This document shows, piece by piece, positions 35,739-43,345 of a DNA stretch of 64,000 bases; the first letter of the stretch is position 1, and each line of letters starts with the position of its first letter. Source of the DNA: Methyloversatilis universalis EHg5 (GTDB lineage Bacteria; Pseudomonadota; Gammaproteobacteria; Burkholderiales; Rhodocyclaceae); contig NZ_KB900539.1 of NCBI RefSeq assembly GCF_000378945.1, positions 427,241 to 491,240 of the forward strand, read 5' to 3'. The notes under the pieces were generated by a model. It did no database searches. It had not been told where the DNA came from and saw only the letters and a program-made list of their open reading frames with translations. The position numbers and the translations under genes are program-made.

Positions 35739-36809
35739 ATGTACCGACCGAAACTGCTGTTCGTCACCCGTAGCCGCTACTGGCGGCCGGGCAATGGCGA
35801 AGCCACCCGCACCGCGGCGCTGATCGAGGCGCTGGCCGCGGTGTGCGATCTCACCGTATTTTTCCCGGAGCGCGCGGAGGACAGCGCGCGGACCTGTGTC
35901 GAGGCGGCGCCCCACCGCTACCGGCTGGCCGCCGGCAACGTGGAGCGGCCGGAGCGGGCCGGTGTACTGGCCGCGATGCAGTCGCTGTGCCGGCAGCTGG
36001 CGCCGGACGTGGTGGTGCTGTCGCGGCTGCAGCTGGATTTCCTGCGGCGCGCTGTGCCGCCGGGCGTGCGGCTGGTAATGGATACCCACGATCTGGTCAG
36101 CGACAACGCCGCTGCGCGCCGGCGCGAAGGCGCAGAAGTGCCTGAACCGCTGGAATTCGCGCAGGAAATGACGTTCCTCGGCCAGTACGACCGGGTGCTG
36201 CTGATTCAGCCGAACGACCATGCGCGGGTGGCGGCGGTGCTGGGTGAGCGCGCGCTGTGTGTGCCGCATCCGGTGGTGCTGCCGGCGCAACCACTGCGGC
36301 CGGACAGCCGGGTGATCGGCTATGCCGCCAGCCAGTGGGTGGCCAATCGGCATGGTCTGCAGTGGTTCTTCGACCAGGTCTGGCCGGCGTTGAGCGGTGC
36401 CCGGCTCGATCTGGCCGGCCACATCGCCGCCTGCGTGGCCGATCCGCTGCCGCCCGGGGTCGCCCGGCGCGGTTTCGTGCCCGACGTCGCCGACCTGTGG
36501 TGCGGCATCGACGTGGCGATCAATCCGGTGCGCTGGGGCTCCGGCCTGAAGATCAAGACGGTGGAGGCGCTGGCGGCCGGGCTGCCGCTGGTCACCACGA
36601 AGGAGGGGGCGCGCGGGCTGGAAGATCTGGCCAGCCGCGCTTTCCTGCAGGCGGACGACGCGGCCGGGTTCGCCGCCGCCTGCCAGTCGCTGCTGGACGA
36701 GCCAGAGCGTCGTGCCGCGCTGGCCGCCGCTGCCCATGCCGCCGCCCGTGCCCGCTTCACGCCGGACGCCTGCTTCGGGCCGCTGTTCGACTGGCTGAGG
36801 GCGGCCTGA
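35739..36809 (+). CDS. Glycosyltransferase, GT4-like
   Basis: 356 residues from the ATG at 35739 ([20 protein letters not shown]). The GT-B fold is visible: N-terminal Rossmann half, then a C-terminal half with [32 protein letters not shown] (about 267-298), which carries the E-x7-E nucleotide-sugar motif of GT4 enzymes. No signal peptide, so cytoplasmic. A role in polysaccharide or LPS synthesis is likely, but the sugar is unknown. Divergent from ilvD over 65 bases. Confidence 0.82.
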   Translation: MYRPKLLFVTRSRYWRPGNGEATRTAALIEALAAVCDLTVFFPERAEDSARTCVEAAPHRYRLAAGNVERPERAGVLAAMQSLCRQLAPDVVVLSRLQLDFLRRAVPPGVRLVMDTHDLVSDNAAARRREGAEVPEPLEFAQEMTFLGQYDRVLLIQPNDHARVAAVLGERALCVPHPVVLPAQPLRPDSRVIGYAASQWVANRHGLQWFFDQVWPALSGARLDLAGHIAACVADPLPPGVARRGFVPDVADLWCGIDVAINPVRWGSGLKIKTVEALAAGLPLVTTKEGARGLEDLASRAFLQADDAAGFAAACQSLLDEPERRAALAAAAHAAARARFTPDACFGPLFDWLRAA

Positions 36810-36911
36810 AAGCGGGGCCGGCGCCACATTTCTTCATGCGCGGTTCATCTCAAGGACGGACGCTTTGCACCGATAATTGATTCTGTTCTGTCGAACTGGG
36901 CTGAAAGCGGC

Positions 36912-37742
36912 ATGCTGGGTCGAATCGTCCTCCTGATCGTGGCGCTGTGCGCGCTCTGCCTTCCTGCCGTTGCGCAGGACGCGCGGCCGCTGCGCATCGG
37001 TGTGGCGCCCCACACCAGTTCGCGCGTCATCATCGAAATGTATCAACCGTTGCGCCTGCATCTGCAGAAGGCGCTGGGGGTACCGGCCAGCATCATGACC
37101 GCCCCCGATTTCACCGAATTCGCCCGGCGCGCGATCAACCTCGAGTACGACCTGGTCATCACCACCGGCCACCAGGCCGAACTGCTCAAAAGTGACGCCC
37201 GCTACCGGCCCCTGCTGACGTACAAGGCGCCTTTCCGGGCGGTGATGGTGACCGCCGCCGGCAGCAAGGCGCGCAGCGCGCGCGACCTGACCGGCCAGCC
37301 GGTGGCCGGCCTGAGTCCGTCTTCGCTGGTCACCCTGTGGGGCCTGCACTGGATGGCCGACAACGGCGCCACCGGAACCCAGGTGCGCTTCGTCAGCGCT
37401 GCCGACAGCGTGGCCCAACTGCTGCTGAATGGGGAGGTAGCGGCCGGCACCATGTCGCTGGCCAATTTCCAGGGGCTCACGCCTGAAGTGCAGGCCCAGC
37501 TGCGCTTCCTGTCGGAAAGCCCGGCGCTGGCCGGCCGCGTCTATCTGCTCAGTCCGTCGGAGTCTGCCCGGGCGGCGGCCATCGATGCTGCGCTGTGGTC
37601 TTTCGCGGATTCACAGGCCGGTCGCGACTATTTCGTGCGCTACAAGCTGGAGGGCTACCGCAAGCTGGGCCCGGGCGAACTCGAGGTGATGGCGCCCTAC
37701 GCCGCCGAAGTGCGGGAGCAGCTGAAGAAATCGGCACAGTGA
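36912..37742 (+). CDS. PhnD-like phosphate/phosphonate-type periplasmic binding protein
   Basis: 276 residues. Signal peptide about 1-22 (ends PAVAQ). The mature part has the PhnD/type-2 binding fold: LRIGVAPHTSSRVIIEMYQPLRLHLQKALG, ARRAINLEYDLVITTGHQAELL and FADSQAGRDYFVRYKLEGYRKL. No ABC permease or ATPase is nearby. Instead it is followed after 24 bases by a hybrid histidine kinase, so it probably acts as a periplasmic ligand sensor for that kinase. Confidence 0.85.
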   Translation: MLGRIVLLIVALCALCLPAVAQDARPLRIGVAPHTSSRVIIEMYQPLRLHLQKALGVPASIMTAPDFTEFARRAINLEYDLVITTGHQAELLKSDARYRPLLTYKAPFRAVMVTAAGSKARSARDLTGQPVAGLSPSSLVTLWGLHWMADNGATGTQVRFVSAADSVAQLLLNGEVAAGTMSLANFQGLTPEVQAQLRFLSESPALAGRVYLLSPSESARAAAIDAALWSFADSQAGRDYFVRYKLEGYRKLGPGELEVMAPYAAEVREQLKKSAQ

Positions 37743-37766
37743 ACAAGCCGCAGTGAAAAGCCTGCA

Positions 37767-40046
37767 GTGAACAACCCCTTCCGCCTCGGTCTGAAACGCT
37801 CGGTACGCGGGCGCCTGCTGCTTGCCGCGCTGCTGGTCGAGGCGGTCATGCTCACGCTGCTGGTGAGCAACAGCGTGCGGCTGCAACGGGCCAATATGAC
37901 CGAGCAGGCGGAAGAGCACGCGCGTCAGATCATGCCCATCCTGAACGCGGCACTGGTCGCGCCGATGGCGCAGAGCGATTACGCCACGCTGCAGGCGGTG
38001 CTGGACGAAAGCGTGTCCAGCCGCGGCATCGCCTATCTGCTGCTGCAGGACACCCAGGGCAAGACAATGGCGGCCAGCGGTATCGCCCGCCATGCCAGGC
38101 TGCCCGAACTGGACCCGGTATTCGATCTCGCCAGCGAAGAAGATCCGCCGGTGTACGACCTCAGCACACCGATCGCGCTGGCCGGCCAGCAGCTGGGCGT
38201 GCTGCGTTTCGGTCTGGACATGTCGGCGCTGAAGGCTGCGAACCGGCAGCTGCTGCTGCAGGGCGCGGCCATCGCCGGCGGTGAACTGCTGCTGTCGGTG
38301 GCGCTGCTCACCGTGCTCGGGCTGTGGCTCACCCGCCAGCTGGTGCAGCTCACCCGGGCCGCCGAAGCAGTCGGACAGGGGCGGGTGACGCCGGACCCGG
38401 TGGTCGAAGGCGAGGACGAGGTGGGCCAGCTCGGTCGTGCCTTCAACGCCATGTCGGCCGCGATACGCGAGCGCATCGGCGAGCTGGAGGCGCTGCACGA
38501 CAAGGAACGCGGTCTGGCACGTGAGGCGTCAGAAGCCAACGGCCGCTTCGAGGCGCTGCTGGAGGCGATGGACATCGGCGTGCTGCTGGCCGATCGAGGA
38601 GGCCATGTGCTCTACATGAACGAGCACCTGCCGCGCGTGTGGGCCTTGCCGCCGTCACCGGAACCGGAACGGCTGGCCTCGCTCGAGCGGATAGAGGCCA
38701 TCTGCCGGGGCTGCGTGTCCGGTCCGAAGCGGGCGCCGGTGTTCGCGCCGGTCGACGATGTGCGCGAACTGCACCTGGACGACGGCCGTACGCTGCTGCA
38801 GCGCAGCTTCGCGGTACGTGACGACGAAGGACGGGAAATCGGCCGGCTCTGGTTGAGCGAGGACATTACCGCCGACCGTGCAGCGGAGGACGAACTGCGC
38901 CGCGCCAAGGAAGAGGCCGAAAAGGCCAGCCGCGCCAAGGCGGCTTTCCTGGCCACCATGAGCCACGAAATCCGCACGCCGATGAACGGCATCATCGGCA
39001 TGACTGACGTGGTGCTCGACGGTCCGCTCAGCGACGAACAGCGCGAAAGCCTGGGCTGGGTGAAGTCGTCTGCCGACAGTCTGATGGGCATCCTGAACGA
39101 CATCCTGGATTATTCGAAGGTGGAAGCCGGGCAGATGACCATGGAGGCGGTGGATTTCGATCTGCCCGCGCTGCTGGCTGACACGCTGGCCTTGTTTTCC
39201 GCCCAGGCCTCGGCCAAGGGCATCGCGCTGAACAGCAGGCTGGAACCCGGCCTGCCGTCGCTGGTGGTGGGCGATCCGCTGCGGGTGCGCCAGGTGCTGT
39301 CCAATCTGGTGTCGAACGCCATCAAGTTCACCGACCGTGGCGGCGTGACCGTCGGGCTGGCGCCCTTGGCGGAAGGCATGATCGTACTGACCGTGCGCGA
39401 CAGCGGTATCGGCATCGCGGCGGACAAGATCGATCAGGTGTTTGCACCGTTCTCGCAGGCCGATTCGTCGACCACCCGCAATTACGGGGGCACCGGTCTG
39501 GGCCTGTCCATCGTGTCGCGGCTGGTGGAACTGATGAAGGGCCGGCTTTCGGTGCAGAGCGAGCCGGGGGAGGGCACTGTGTTCCGGGTGGATCTGCCGC
39601 TGCCGGCGGCCCGCAACCGGGATGCGCAGGCGCCGGCGCAGGCGGCTGACGCGGAAGTACTGACGCTGGACGCCGACGTGCTGATCGCCGAAGACACGCC
39701 GGTCAACCAGGTGCTGCTCAAGCGCCTGCTGTCGCGCCACGGCGTGCGCATCACCCAGGCTTCCGATGGCGCACAGGCGGTCGAGGCCTGCCGCAAGCGC
39801 CATTTCGATCTGGTGCTGATGGATGTGCAGATGCCGGTCATGGACGGCCTGGACGCCACCCGGCACATCCGGGCGCTGGACGATGTCTACTGGCAGCACG
39901 CGCCCATCATCGCCATCACCGCGAACGCGCTGGAAGAGGACAGGCAGCACTGCCGCGAAGCCGGCATGAACGACTTCATTTCCAAGCCCTTCCACGCCCG
40001 CCAGCTGATCGAAACGCTGGCGCGCCACCTGGCGGATCGTGGTTGA
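37767..40046 (+). CDS. Hybrid sensor histidine kinase with receiver domain
   Basis: 759-residue membrane kinase. Two transmembrane segments (about 15-35 and 170-192) bracket a periplasmic sensor. A HAMP linker (about 193-250), a PAS-like domain (about 270-375) and a coiled-coil link follow. HisKA carries the phosphorylated H400 in MSHEIRTPMNG, then the ATPase domain with the N box LSNLVSNAIKFTD, G1 DSGIGIA and G2 GGTGLGLSIVSRL. The C-terminal receiver domain has Asp686 in VLMDVQMPVMDG and K in SKPFHAR. It lacks an Hpt domain and an output domain. Likely paired with the upstream binding protein. Confidence 0.92.
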   Translation: MNNPFRLGLKRSVRGRLLLAALLVEAVMLTLLVSNSVRLQRANMTEQAEEHARQIMPILNAALVAPMAQSDYATLQAVLDESVSSRGIAYLLLQDTQGKTMAASGIARHARLPELDPVFDLASEEDPPVYDLSTPIALAGQQLGVLRFGLDMSALKAANRQLLLQGAAIAGGELLLSVALLTVLGLWLTRQLVQLTRAAEAVGQGRVTPDPVVEGEDEVGQLGRAFNAMSAAIRERIGELEALHDKERGLAREASEANGRFEALLEAMDIGVLLADRGGHVLYMNEHLPRVWALPPSPEPERLASLERIEAICRGCVSGPKRAPVFAPVDDVRELHLDDGRTLLQRSFAVRDDEGREIGRLWLSEDITADRAAEDELRRAKEEAEKASRAKAAFLATMSHEIRTPMNGIIGMTDVVLDGPLSDEQRESLGWVKSSADSLMGILNDILDYSKVEAGQMTMEAVDFDLPALLADTLALFSAQASAKGIALNSRLEPGLPSLVVGDPLRVRQVLSNLVSNAIKFTDRGGVTVGLAPLAEGMIVLTVRDSGIGIAADKIDQVFAPFSQADSSTTRNYGGTGLGLSIVSRLVELMKGRLSVQSEPGEGTVFRVDLPLPAARNRDAQAPAQAADAEVLTLDADVLIAEDTPVNQVLLKRLLSRHGVRITQASDGAQAVEACRKRHFDLVLMDVQMPVMDGLDATRHIRALDDVYWQHAPIIAITANALEEDRQHCREAGMNDFISKPFHARQLIETLARHLADRG

Positions 40047-40047
40047 G

Positions 40048-40093
40048 ATAACTCAAGGTTATTGAATTATTGTCTTTTGACTCCTTGAGTTAT
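40048..40093. promoter_or_regulatory. Eleven-base inverted repeat overlapping the fpr -35 region
   Basis: Perfect arms ATAACTCAAGG (40048-40058) and CCTTGAGTTAT (40083-40093), 24 A/T-rich bases apart, just after the kinase stop. There is no T-run. The right arm covers the -35 box of the predicted fpr promoter, so a regulator-binding role fits better than termination. Confidence 0.5.
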
Positions 40094-40114
40094 GGTGCGC
40101 TGCGGCGCTATAAA
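40085..40114 (+). promoter_or_regulatory. Predicted sigma-70 promoter of fpr
   Basis: TTGAGT (40085-40090) and TATAAA (40109-40114) with an 18-base spacer. The transcript would begin near 40121, about 30 bases before the fpr ATG. Confidence 0.6.
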
Positions 40115-40152
40115 TCATCATCCCATCAATTTCCGACCTTTCTTTAATTGCC

Positions 40153-40929
40153 ATGGCTGCCGTCGCCCCTGAAAAAGTCCTGAGCGTTCATCACTGGAAC
40201 GACACCCTGTTCAGCTTCAAGACCACGCGTGACCCGTCGCTGCGCTTCCGCAACGGCCATTTCGTCATGATCGGACTGGAAACCGGCGGCAAGCCGCTGC
40301 TGCGCGCCTACAGCATCGCCAGCGCCAACTACGAGGAGCACCTCGAATTTTTCAGCATCAAGGTGCAGGACGGTCCGCTGACCTCCAAGCTGCAGCACCT
40401 GAAGCCGGGCGATGAAATCCTGGTCGGCCGCAAGCCGACCGGCACGCTGGTGCTGGACGATCTGAAGCCGGGCAAGCATCTGTATCTGTTCGGCACCGGC
40501 ACTGGCCTGGCGCCCTTCCTGAGCCTGATCCGCGACCCGGAAGCGTACGAGCGCTTCGACAAGGTCATCCTGTTCCACGGCGTGCGCCACGTGAACGAAC
40601 TGGCCTACCAGGACTACATCGAGAACGAACTGCCGAACGATGAGTTCCTCGGCGAGCTGGTGCGCGACAAGCTGCTGTACTACCCCAGCGTGACCCGCGA
40701 GCCCTATCGCAACCGCGGTCGTCTGACCGATCTCATCATCAGCAACAAGATGACCGACGACCTCGGCCTGCCGCCGCTGAACCCGGAAACCGACCGTGCG
40801 ATGATCTGCGGCAGCCCGAGCATGAACAAGGACACCGCCGATCTGCTGGATGCGCGCGGCTTCGTCATCTCCCCGGGGATCGGCGAACCGGGCGACTACG
40901 TGATCGAGCGCGCCTTCGTCGAGCGCTGA
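40153..40929 (+). CDS. fpr: Ferredoxin--NADP reductase
   Basis: FAD enzyme that exchanges electrons between NADPH and ferredoxin/flavodoxin. 258 residues, bacterial Fpr subclass. FAD-binding RAYSIAS (about 52-58), NADP-binding GTGTGLAPFLSLIRD (about 114-128) and a C-terminal ERAFVER. Starts at MAAVAPEKVLSVHHW. It has its own promoter with an overlapping dyad; in pseudomonads fpr is oxidative-stress controlled, so a similar control is possible. Followed by a strong bidirectional terminator. Confidence 0.95.
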   Translation: MAAVAPEKVLSVHHWNDTLFSFKTTRDPSLRFRNGHFVMIGLETGGKPLLRAYSIASANYEEHLEFFSIKVQDGPLTSKLQHLKPGDEILVGRKPTGTLVLDDLKPGKHLYLFGTGTGLAPFLSLIRDPEAYERFDKVILFHGVRHVNELAYQDYIENELPNDEFLGELVRDKLLYYPSVTREPYRNRGRLTDLIISNKMTDDLGLPPLNPETDRAMICGSPSMNKDTADLLDARGFVISPGIGEPGDYVIERAFVER

Positions 40930-40964
40930 TCCGCAGGCGCGCGTGCGCGCGGCACAGGCCTGCA

Positions 40965-40998
40965 AATGAAAATGGCACCGTAAGGTGCCATTTTCATT
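40965..40998. terminator. Bidirectional intrinsic terminator between fpr and the PEP-CTERM gene
   Basis: Perfect 15-bp stem AATGAAAATGGCACC / GGTGCCATTTTCATT with a GTAA loop. A-rich and T-rich ends on both sides make it suitable for both converging genes. Confidence 0.88.
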
Positions 40999-41014
40999 CT
41001 GGAGTACGCTGCGA

Positions 41015-41989
41015 TCAGCTGTCGCGACGGCGTCGTCGTGCCAGTGCAGCGGCACCGCCGGCCATCGCCAGCAATGCCAGGCTGCCCGGCTCCGGCACCG
41101 CGTTCGCGGTGACCGCAAACGCCAGCGGGTCGGCGTCTATTTCGGACGGGTCGCCGTAGAAGGCGCTGGCGTTGCCCTTGGAGGTCACACACCCCTCGAC
41201 CAGACCGGTGTCGGCCGTCGCCGCAGCCAGCGTCGCCACTTCACCGTAGCCGCAGTAGTTGTAGCCACCATAACCGCCGTAGCCGTCATAGCCACCGCTG
41301 CCGGAATAGGAATACACCCCGACATTGCTCAGTGCGCTGTCGCTCAGTTCAGCCAGCACGTCCAGCGACTCGCCCGGATCCAGAATGCCCAGATCCACCG
41401 TGACATAGCTGCTGCCCCAGCTGTAGTAGCCGTCGCTGCCGTCGTCGCCCGAGTTCAGGTCCGTGCCCGACTTGGTCGACGTGGTGCTGCCGCCGGTGTT
41501 GTCGATGCCGGCGGACGAGAACCACACTTGCTGGCTATTCACCTTGATCGACGCCGAATAGCTGGAGCGCAGGTATTCGTCGGGATCCAGCGTAGCGTAG
41601 GCGGACGTGGACAGAGAACCACCGTAGATCTTGAAGCTCAGCGTGTAGTGCTGGGCGACGCCGCTGGTATTGACCACGGTGTTCAGGAAGCTGGCAAAGG
41701 CGGTGCCGCTGCCGGTGTAGCCGGTGGCATAACTTGAAACGGCATAGGCACCGGACGACGACGAGAAGGCGTAGCCGGAGGCGGAGTCATAGCTGCCACC
41801 CCAGGCGTAGGTGCTGCTGTTCTGGTAACCGGCATAGGAGTAGGTGCTCTCGACGCCCACGCTGCCGTTGCTGCTGGCCGAGGTGCTGGCACCCAGTACC
41901 GGCGCCGCCGCAGCGAACGGTGCATGGCCCAGCCAGAAGGCCAGCGATACGGCCATCAGCGTCGGGCGGGTATGAAGACGTACTTTCAT
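41015..41989 (-). CDS. PEP-CTERM sorted exported protein, Ser/Gly/Tyr-rich
   Basis: 324 residues. N-terminal signal peptide (about 1-29) and a C-terminal sorting tail: VPEPGS, then a hydrophobic helix (LALLAMAGGAAALA) and RRRRR. Exosortase EpsH/XrtA cleaves such tails in bacteria that make exopolysaccharide. The middle is low-complexity Ser/Gly/Tyr (GYGGYGGYNYCGYG) and is likely secreted and possibly glycosylated. No exosortase gene is in the window. A sigma-54 promoter candidate lies 39 bases upstream. Confidence 0.88.
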   Translation of the reverse strand: MKVRLHTRPTLMAVSLAFWLGHAPFAAAAPVLGASTSASSNGSVGVESTYSYAGYQNSSTYAWGGSYDSASGYAFSSSSGAYAVSSYATGYTGSGTAFASFLNTVVNTSGVAQHYTLSFKIYGGSLSTSAYATLDPDEYLRSSYSASIKVNSQQVWFSSAGIDNTGGSTTSTKSGTDLNSGDDGSDGYYSWGSSYVTVDLGILDPGESLDVLAELSDSALSNVGVYSYSGSGGYDGYGGYGGYNYCGYGEVATLAAATADTGLVEGCVTSKGNASAFYGDPSEIDADPLAFAVTANAVPEPGSLALLAMAGGAAALARRRRRDS

Positions 41990-42027
41990 TGTGTTTGAGT
42001 CCTGTAGGATGCGACCGCGTCTTCATT

Positions 42028-42043
42028 AACAAGAAGCGTGCCT
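42028..42043 (-). promoter_or_regulatory. Candidate sigma-54 promoter of the PEP-CTERM gene
   Basis: On the minus strand AGGCACGCTTCTTGTT reads as GG-N10-GT, close to the TGGCACG-N4-TTGCW consensus with the final C of the -12 replaced by T. The start would be near 42019, about 30 bases before the ATG. Confidence 0.5.
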
Positions 42044-42135
42044 AATTGTTAACAAATCATTAAATCAATGGCTTGGGGTGCTCTGTGCGTATTGCATCCG
42101 GGGTTGTGTAAAAACGGGCGACAGGAATCCACAGA

Positions 42136-43332
42136 ATGAGCCGCGTACTGATGGCGTGGGAATTGGGCGCCAATATGGGTCATATCGACCGTATGCTCAT
42201 CACCGCACGCGGCTTGCGCGAACGGGGGCATGAGGTCGCGTTCGCACTCAAGGATCTGGCGCGCGCGCACGGTCGGGTGGTGGCGGATGGCTTTCCGGTA
42301 CTGCAGTCGCCGGTGTGGTTGCCGCGCATGGTCAATCCGCCGCGTCTGGTCAATTACTCCGCAGTGCTGGCCGCAGCCGGTTGGCTCGATGCCGCTGGTC
42401 TGGCGGGGCTGATGTCGGCCTGGCGTGCGCTGTTCGATCTGTATGAACCCGATCTGCTGGTGTGTGACCACGCACCCACCGCCATGCTGGCGATGCGGGG
42501 CCGCGGCGTACCGGTGGCGGCCATCGGCAACTGTTTCGAGATTCCGCCGCATCGCGACGTGTATCCGGCGATGAATTACTGGAATCACGATGAGGTGCAG
42601 CTGTGCGCGCGCAGCGACGCCACAGTGCTTGCGCCGGCCAACCGCGCACTTGAGCTGCTGGGTGAGCCGGCGATGCCGAGGCTGACCGCGCTGTTCGACG
42701 GCGTGCGCTGCCTCGCCGCCACGCTGCCCGAACTGGCGCATTACCCGGATTACGACGACAGGGTCGACATGGTGGGCCCCAGCTTTGTCGGTGACAGCGG
42801 CGTTGACCCGGTGTGGCCGGCGGGCGAAGGCCCGCGGGTGTTCGCCTATCTGTCGCCCGAACATGCGGACTTCAACGCGGTGATGGGTGCGCTGCGCGAC
42901 AGCGGCCTGCGCGCGCTGGTCCATGCCAAGGGGCTGTCTCCGGATGCCGCAGCCCGGCTGGCCGGCCCGCGGCTGCGTTTCGAATCGCAGCCGGTCAAGA
43001 TGTCGCCGGTGGTGCGCGACGCCGACATCGTGATCACCCACGCCAGCATCGGCACGGTCAGCGCCGCCGCGCTGGCGGGCTGCGTGCAGCTGACGCTGCC
43101 CAATCACATGGAACAGTACATGGTGTCGCGCCGCATCGCCGATGGCGGTTTCGGTCTGGCGGTGGCGCCGGGCAGCAAGTCGGTGGACTATCCGGCGCTG
43201 CTGCGCCGGCTGCGCGATGAACCGTCCTTTGCGCAGGCGGCGGCTGAACTGGCTGCGCGGCACGTCGACGCCGACCCGGTGCTCACCGGTGCCCGCATTG
43301 CGACCGAACTCGACGCGCTGATGGCGCGCTGA
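42136..43332 (+). CDS. Glycosyltransferase, GT1/MGT-like
   Basis: 398 residues, GT-B fold of the UDP-glycosyltransferase/MGT type. N-terminal MAWELGANMGHIDRMLITARGLRERGHEV (about 6-34) has the acceptor-binding His. The C-terminal half has the donor-binding motif region with ITHASIGTVSAAALAGCVQLTLPNHMEQYM (about 303-332). No signal peptide. Divergent from the PEP-CTERM gene across an A/T-rich 146-base gap. Acceptor unknown. Confidence 0.82.
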   Translation: MSRVLMAWELGANMGHIDRMLITARGLRERGHEVAFALKDLARAHGRVVADGFPVLQSPVWLPRMVNPPRLVNYSAVLAAAGWLDAAGLAGLMSAWRALFDLYEPDLLVCDHAPTAMLAMRGRGVPVAAIGNCFEIPPHRDVYPAMNYWNHDEVQLCARSDATVLAPANRALELLGEPAMPRLTALFDGVRCLAATLPELAHYPDYDDRVDMVGPSFVGDSGVDPVWPAGEGPRVFAYLSPEHADFNAVMGALRDSGLRALVHAKGLSPDAAARLAGPRLRFESQPVKMSPVVRDADIVITHASIGTVSAAALAGCVQLTLPNHMEQYMVSRRIADGGFGLAVAPGSKSVDYPALLRRLRDEPSFAQAAAELAARHVDADPVLTGARIATELDALMAR

Positions 43333-43345
43333 ACCGTCTGCCCGC

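Noticed and set aside
40048-40093. Terminator of the hybrid kinase gene
   Set aside because: The 24-base A/T-rich loop and lack of a T-run make an ordinary intrinsic terminator unlikely.
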